Shown here piece after piece: positions 60,006 through 64,000 of a DNA stretch of 64,000 nucleotides. The position numbers were made by a program, and so were the translations under genes. This stretch comes from Paenibacillus jilunlii. Lineage in GTDB: Bacteria > Bacillota > Bacilli > Paenibacillales > Paenibacillaceae. The notes under the pieces were generated by a model, which had not been told where the DNA came from, did no database searches, and saw only the letters and a program-made list of their open reading frames with translations. Each line of letters starts with the position of its first letter. Within the stretch, counting starts at the first letter, position 1. The stretch is from positions 124,001 through 188,000 of the forward strand of contig NZ_FNGM01000004.1 of the NCBI RefSeq assembly GCF_900102965.1, given 5' to 3'.

Positions 60006-60965
60006 GTGAAGAGTAATAAAAGCAAGATTGTCGATTGCACGATCCGCGATGGCGGTTTGGTTAATAACTGGGATTTCAGTGTTGAATTCGTTCAGAATCT
60101 GTATGCCGGCCTGAATGAGGCTGGTGTTGATTATATGGAGATCGGGTATAAAAATTCCCCTAAACTGCTCAAAGGAGCTGAAGGAGCCGGGCCTTGGCGT
60201 TTTTTGAATGATGATTTTCTGAGAAAAGTGATTCCGCAGAAGGGTCACACTAAGCTGTCAGCGCTTGTGGATATTGGCCGGGTGGATGAGAATGATATTT
60301 TGCCCCGCAGTGAAAGTATGCTGGATCTGATCCGTGTTGCCTGCTACAGCAAAGATGTGGACAAGGCCCTGCAGCTGGTGCAGACGTTCCACGATCTTGG
60401 TTATGAAACTACTATTAATATCATGGCCTTGTCGAATGTCATGGAGAATGAATTGTTGGAAGCCTTTGAACAAATCCGCGAGAGCGTTGTAGACGTTGTA
60501 TATATTGTGGATTCATACGGCAGTCTGGACCATAACGACATTCATTACCTGGTGGAAAAATTCCAAACCCACCTGCCGAATAAGCGCTTAGGGGTACATA
60601 CCCATAACAATCTGCAGCTGGCTTTCTCCAACACCCTTCTAGCTTCCGAAAAAGGTGTAGAACTGCTTGATGCTTCCTGCTACGGGATGGGACGTGCTGC
60701 CGGAAATTGTCCAACTGAGCTGCTGGTTACCCATTTGAAGAATACCAAGTACACGCTCCGGCCAGTGCTCGACATCCTGGAGCGGCTGATGATTCCTTTG
60801 CGTGAAAAGGAAGAATGGGGCTATATCATTCCGTATATGATTACAGGCACGCTGGATGAGCATCCGCGCTCCGCAATGGCGCTGCGTTCATCGGAGGACA
60901 AGGACAAAGCGGTTGATTTCTATGACAAGCTGACCACGCCCGAAGTGAATTTTGGAGATAAATAA
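60006..60965 (+). CDS. DRE-TIM metallolyase, aldolase catalytic domain protein
   Basis: A 319-aa HMGL-like TIM barrel related to 4-hydroxy-2-oxovalerate aldolase and HMG-CoA lyase. It has KIVDCTIRDGGLVNNW (the DxTxRDG start, metal Asp), MEIGYKNSP and GVHTHNNLQLAFSN (metal-binding HTHNN). The C-terminal ~50 residues lack the usual DmpG communication domain, and no acetaldehyde dehydrogenase is adjacent, so it is not assigned to the meta-cleavage pathway. Start GTG 60006 with AAAGGAG at 8 nt. Confidence 0.85.
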   Translation: MKSNKSKIVDCTIRDGGLVNNWDFSVEFVQNLYAGLNEAGVDYMEIGYKNSPKLLKGAEGAGPWRFLNDDFLRKVIPQKGHTKLSALVDIGRVDENDILPRSESMLDLIRVACYSKDVDKALQLVQTFHDLGYETTINIMALSNVMENELLEAFEQIRESVVDVVYIVDSYGSLDHNDIHYLVEKFQTHLPNKRLGVHTHNNLQLAFSNTLLASEKGVELLDASCYGMGRAAGNCPTELLVTHLKNTKYTLRPVLDILERLMIPLREKEEWGYIIPYMITGTLDEHPRSAMALRSSEDKDKAVDFYDKLTTPEVNFGDK

Positions 60966-60976
60966 AGGCTTCATGA

Positions 60977-61017
60977 GAAGCACTGAACTCTGGAACAGGG
61001 GGAAGTGCTTTTTATTT
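60977..61017 (+). terminator. Terminator of the aldolase-like gene
   Basis: AAGCACT (60978-60984) and AGTGCTT (61004-61010), followed by a T-rich run. Confidence 0.7.
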
Positions 61018-61144
61018 TCTCCGGGGCTTTCTTTTAATAAAAGTCGAATGTAACTTTACTGAGCTATCCAGCCGATATTTATACATAGGACATAAATATA
61101 TCCATCCACTTATTATAGATATCAAATTCAGACGCGAGGGACCT

Positions 61145-63268
61145 ATGAGACAAGAAGAGAAAAAGACCATACATGCGGCAATTACAGGGGCCGTGCTGTT
61201 CCTTCTGATACAAATTTTTCGTACACCGCTGGGGAATATAGAGGATAAGGATTTGTTGTCGGCGCTCTATCTGATCATTGGCTGCTGTAATGTCGCCTTT
61301 GGATTTGCTATCTTTGCACAAGGATGGCTGTTCTTCGCTAATCGATTATCCCAGGCGAGGCTTTATACGTCTGCACTTTTTTTGGGTGTATGCATATTTG
61401 ACTTTTTACACACGCTTAGTTTCGTAGGCATTCCGGCAATATCTTCCTATATTAATGCTGAACAGTCCTTGTGGCTGCTCACTTTCTCGCGGTTGGCGAG
61501 TGCATTAGGAATTTTGTTCATCTTCGGCAGGGGGGACAAGCCGGTAGCGGCCGCAGGCAAAAACAAAGTCTTCCGGACCTCCTCTGTGCTGATTCTGGGC
61601 GCTCTGGCTCTGTTCATTTTTGGGGATATGGTAGCTACCCGGATGTCAGGTTATTCGCAGGTTGACGGAATGCAGCATGTCATGAATCTGGCCGTGCTTT
61701 TTATCTATCTGCTGGCCGTAGGCATCATCGTCTACCCTGGCCAAACGGAGAAGTCGGCTTCCCTCCTCATTATTATCCGCTCCCTGATCTTTTTCGCACT
61801 GGGGCAGGTATTCCTTATGAATCTTCTAAGCGTAGGAGAGATGGATTATCTGTTTGGAATGCTCAGCAGCGGTGCAGCCTATTATCTTCTGCTCAAGGGC
61901 GTATACCGGCTTACCATTGAAGAGCCTTTTCAAGAAAATGAGGAGGCTGAGGCCCGGATTAATTATTTGGCTTACCACGATGATCTGACCGGTCTGCCGA
62001 ATAGACGCCGCCTGATGCAGCGCGTGGAAGAAATGCTGCTTCAGAGTGAACGGGACAAGAGCCGCGGCTTCACTGCACTCGTTATTATGAATATCAATCA
62101 CTTCAAAAATATAAATGACTCGCTCGGACATTACGCCGGCGATCTTCTGCTTCAATTGGTCGCCAAGCGTATTGGGAATGAAGCGAAAGCGAATGAAGAG
62201 CTCTACAGTATGGGAGCGGATGAGTTTGCCTTTCTCATGACGGACCGGACGGGTGTAGAGAATTGCCTGATTCGTGCGGGGGAGCTCCTGCGGCTATTCG
62301 ACACGCCGGTGCAGCTTGAATCCGGGGAGTATCATATTTCACTCAGTCTGGGCATGAGCATTTATCCTGGAGACGGGGACACGGCAGAGCAGCTGATTCA
62401 GAATGCGGATACCGCCGTTCATAATGCCAAAGACCAAGGAGTGGAGATCCGGCGGTACATACCCGCAATGCAGATGAAAGCGAAGGAACGGCTGAAACTG
62501 GAAAATGATCTGCGCCGTGCGCTTGAACGTGACGAGTTCTATCTGGTCTATCAGCCGCAGGTACAGCTCGAAACCGAGGAAATTGTCGGCATGGAAGCAC
62601 TGCTGCGCTGGAATCATCCAAAACGCGGACTGGTCTCGCCCGTGGACTTCATTCCGATTGCCGAGGAGAGCGGCCTGATCGTTCCGATTGGGGAATGGGT
62701 GCTCAAGACAGCCTGCCGGCAGAATAAAATGTGGCAGAACGCCGGTTACCGGCCCATTTGCGTCTCCATCAACCTGTCTATGCGCCAATTTCTCCAGCCG
62801 AATCTGGCCGGGAAAATTGGTGTCATTCTGCAGGATATCGGGCTTGACCCTTGTTATGTTGATCTGGAGATCACGGAAAGCATGACCCTGGATAAAGAGA
62901 CGGCCTTCGATCAGCTCAACCGCTTGAAGAGATTGGGGGTCTTTATCAGTATTGATGATTTCGGCACAGGCTACAGCTCTTTGCATTATCTGAAGAATAT
63001 GCCGATTGACCGGCTGAAGATCGACCGTTCCTTTGTGTCGGAAGTGATGGAAGACAGCAACAACGCAGCCATCGTATCCACGATTACCTCCATGGCCCAC
63101 CATTTGAAGCTGAAGGTAACGGCGGAAGGTGTGGAGAACCAGGAGCAGCTGCAGTTCCTGCGCCAGCAGCACTGCCATGAGGGGCAAGGCTATTTGTTCA
63201 GCAAACCCATTAAGGCTGCCGAATTCGAAACCTTTTTTCTGAAGCCCTCGCTGGGAATGCCATCTTAA
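61145..63268 (+). CDS. MASE3-GGDEF-EAL c-di-GMP signalling protein
   Basis: A 707-aa membrane protein. Residues 1-255 form a MASE3-like sensor with about eight helices (CIFDFLHTLSFVGIP is typical). A GGDEF domain follows (about 270-430), but its active-site motif reads GADEF (357-361), with Ala in place of the second Gly. The EAL domain (about 445-700) is intact: EALLRW (Glu484), NLSMRQF, ITESM, DDFGTGYSSLHYL, KIDRSFV and QGYLFSKP. Most likely a phosphodiesterase that degrades c-di-GMP, with a GGDEF that may only bind GTP. Monocistronic. Confidence 0.92.
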   Translation: MRQEEKKTIHAAITGAVLFLLIQIFRTPLGNIEDKDLLSALYLIIGCCNVAFGFAIFAQGWLFFANRLSQARLYTSALFLGVCIFDFLHTLSFVGIPAISSYINAEQSLWLLTFSRLASALGILFIFGRGDKPVAAAGKNKVFRTSSVLILGALALFIFGDMVATRMSGYSQVDGMQHVMNLAVLFIYLLAVGIIVYPGQTEKSASLLIIIRSLIFFALGQVFLMNLLSVGEMDYLFGMLSSGAAYYLLLKGVYRLTIEEPFQENEEAEARINYLAYHDDLTGLPNRRRLMQRVEEMLLQSERDKSRGFTALVIMNINHFKNINDSLGHYAGDLLLQLVAKRIGNEAKANEELYSMGADEFAFLMTDRTGVENCLIRAGELLRLFDTPVQLESGEYHISLSLGMSIYPGDGDTAEQLIQNADTAVHNAKDQGVEIRRYIPAMQMKAKERLKLENDLRRALERDEFYLVYQPQVQLETEEIVGMEALLRWNHPKRGLVSPVDFIPIAEESGLIVPIGEWVLKTACRQNKMWQNAGYRPICVSINLSMRQFLQPNLAGKIGVILQDIGLDPCYVDLEITESMTLDKETAFDQLNRLKRLGVFISIDDFGTGYSSLHYLKNMPIDRLKIDRSFVSEVMEDSNNAAIVSTITSMAHHLKLKVTAEGVENQEQLQFLRQQHCHEGQGYLFSKPIKAAEFETFFLKPSLGMPS

Positions 63269-63292
63269 GGGAAATAGAATGCGCCCACAGGG

Positions 63293-63321
63293 TTGCATTT
63301 TATTCATAGTAATGCTACAAT
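63293..63321 (+). promoter_or_regulatory. Promoter of tRNA-Gly
   Basis: TTGCAT (63293-63298), 17 bp, TACAAT (63316-63321), with TG just before the -10. Confidence 0.75.
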
Positions 63322-63344
63322 ACTTTTTGTCTTCACTTTCTATT

Positions 63345-63418
63345 GCGGGTGTAGTTCAATGGTAGAACTTCAGCCTTCCAAGCTGATAGCGTGGGTTCGA
63401 TTCCCATCACCCGCTCCA
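63345..63418 (+). tRNA. tRNA-Gly (anticodon UCC)
   Basis: A complete cloverleaf: acceptor stem GCGGGTG/CACCCGC, D-loop with AGTTCAATGGTAGA, anticodon loop CTTCCAA (anticodon TCC), T-loop GTTCGATTC, and an encoded CCA (63416-63418). It has its own promoter and a terminator at 63431-63457. Confidence 0.97.
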
Positions 63419-63430
63419 TACTTAACTTCG

Positions 63431-63457
63431 AAATCCTTGTTGCGCAAGGGTTTTTTA
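63431..63457 (+). terminator. Terminator of tRNA-Gly
   Basis: CCTTG and CAAGG with a 5-nt loop, followed by six T. Confidence 0.75.
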
Positions 63458-63533
63458 TTTGCGTGTTTTTCGTCAAACAGATGACTACTTTTTGTTCATG
63501 GGGCAATTGATGTTCAAATTAGGCGGCGGGCCG

Positions 63534-63569
63534 AAAAGACGGATCGGAACCCTCACGATCGATCCGTCT
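63534..63569 (-). terminator. Terminator of the SLH-domain gene
   Basis: AGACGGATCG (63537-63546) and CGATCCGTCT (63560-63569) form a perfect stem; on the minus strand it is followed by UUUU. Confidence 0.8.
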
Positions 63570-63579
63570 GAATATTCAG

Positions 63580-64000
63580 TTACTTTTCAATTTGTCGAAT
63601 TGACTTCAGGAGCTGGCTAAGCAATGCAGCCGCTTCTTGTTTGAGCATGATATCTTTCGGTCTATAGTCTACCGAACCTGTTGAAGACGTCTGTACATCG
63701 GGACCGAACAATCGCTTTCCGACGACAAACTGCAGGCCTTCAGCTGCCCAAGAAGAGTACGGGCCTTTCAAGTCGGATTGCACTGGAGCGGCGCTCAGGA
63801 CAATTTTGACCAACCGCCAGACAAGGGTTGCCGCTTCTTCACGAGTGACCGGTTGGTCAGGATTGAACCTTCCGTTTGTAAATCCATTAGCAATGCCAAT
63901 TTCGTATGCTGTCTGGATATGTGCCTCGTATTGATTTCCTTTCGTGTCTGCAAAAGAAGAGGGTTTCTGAGAAAGCGGATAAGTGGATAAATGGACGAGC
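63580..64000 (-). CDS. SLH-domain surface protein, 5' end beyond the window
   Basis: The minus-strand frame stays open to the window edge, so only the last ~139 residues are seen. They contain an S-layer homology domain (FADTKGNQYEAHIQTA, then IGIANGFTNGRFNPDQPVTR and EEAATLVWRLV) and a second, diverged SLH unit (SSWAAEGLQFVVGKRLFGPD ... KQEAAALLSQLLK). SLH domains bind pyruvylated cell-wall polymers and hold proteins at the surface. The rest of the protein, and so its activity, is unknown. Confidence 0.88.
   Translation of the reverse strand, partial: LVHLSTYPLSQKPSSFADTKGNQYEAHIQTAYEIGIANGFTNGRFNPDQPVTREEAATLVWRLVKIVLSAAPVQSDLKGPYSSWAAEGLQFVVGKRLFGPDVQTSSTGSVDYRPKDIMLKQEAAALLSQLLKSIRQIEK

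Overview
The window looks like a chromosomal segment of a spore-forming Bacillota of the Paenibacillus type. The pointers are the infC-rpmI-rplT cluster with its attenuating leader and AUU start, a T-box-controlled ilvB-ilvN-ilvC-leuA operon, a Fur-type feoA-feoB locus, the mnmL-mnmM (ytqA-ytqB) pair, SLH and LPXTG surface proteins, strong GGAGG ribosome binding sites, and many short dispersed intergenic repeats. This is inferred from gene content; no rRNA is present to confirm it. I see no prophage, insertion sequence, CRISPR array or rRNA.

Layout. 0-8.7 kb: an ApbE lipoprotein, an autoregulated-looking TetR plus YhgE/Pip membrane protein pair, a 0.94-kb gene-free stretch full of repeats (a ~48-bp tandem hairpin array and an (AAGG)10 microsatellite), two glycosyltransferases and a FrnE-like DsbA protein. 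8.7-13.2 kb (minus strand): oleate hydratase with a TetR/DhaS-type regulator, two unknown proteins and an RluA-type pseudouridine synthase. 13.5-18 kb: RecQ, a B12-binding radical SAM protein and a GNAT protein. 18.0-18.2 kb: a compact locus that reads as a type I toxin-antitoxin system, with a 27-aa hydrophobic peptide and a convergent antisense RNA, each with its own extended -10 promoter and terminator. 18.3-27.7 kb: a lipase-like hydrolase, ManA, a VOC protein, MnmM-MnmL, TrmB, a UgtP-like glycolipid glucosyltransferase with a PAP2 phosphatase, and a processive GT2. 27.7-29.2 kb: translation genes. 30-35 kb: a BmpA/Nup nucleoside ABC transporter. 36-41.6 kb: branched-chain amino acid operon. 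41.9-50 kb: a 1260-aa LPXTG adhesin, an orphan response regulator and an ECF sigma/anti-sigma envelope module. 50-57 kb: aldo/keto reductase, LeuB (10 kb away from LeuA), a peroxiredoxin with an exact PerR box, a zinc-ribbon protein, a soluble PAS kinase and leucyl aminopeptidase. 57-64 kb: a 45-aa small protein, the feo operon with a 19-bp Fur-like palindrome, a DRE-TIM aldolase-like enzyme, a MASE3-GGDEF-EAL protein with an altered GGDEF motif, tRNA-Gly(UCC) and a truncated SLH-domain gene at the edge.

How the genes work together. Several linked systems can be read directly: leucine supply sensed by a CUC-specifier T-box; iron uptake and peroxide defence each carrying a recognisable Fur-family operator; wobble-uridine tRNA modification (MnmL then MnmM); and envelope sensing (ECF sigma module, adhesin, SLH protein, c-di-GMP enzyme). 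The most noteworthy non-annotated elements are the toxin-antitoxin locus, the tandem GNRA-type hairpin array, the non-canonical starts (AUU for infC, probable CUG for the ECF sigma) and the intercistronic hairpins in the nup and ilv-leu operons.
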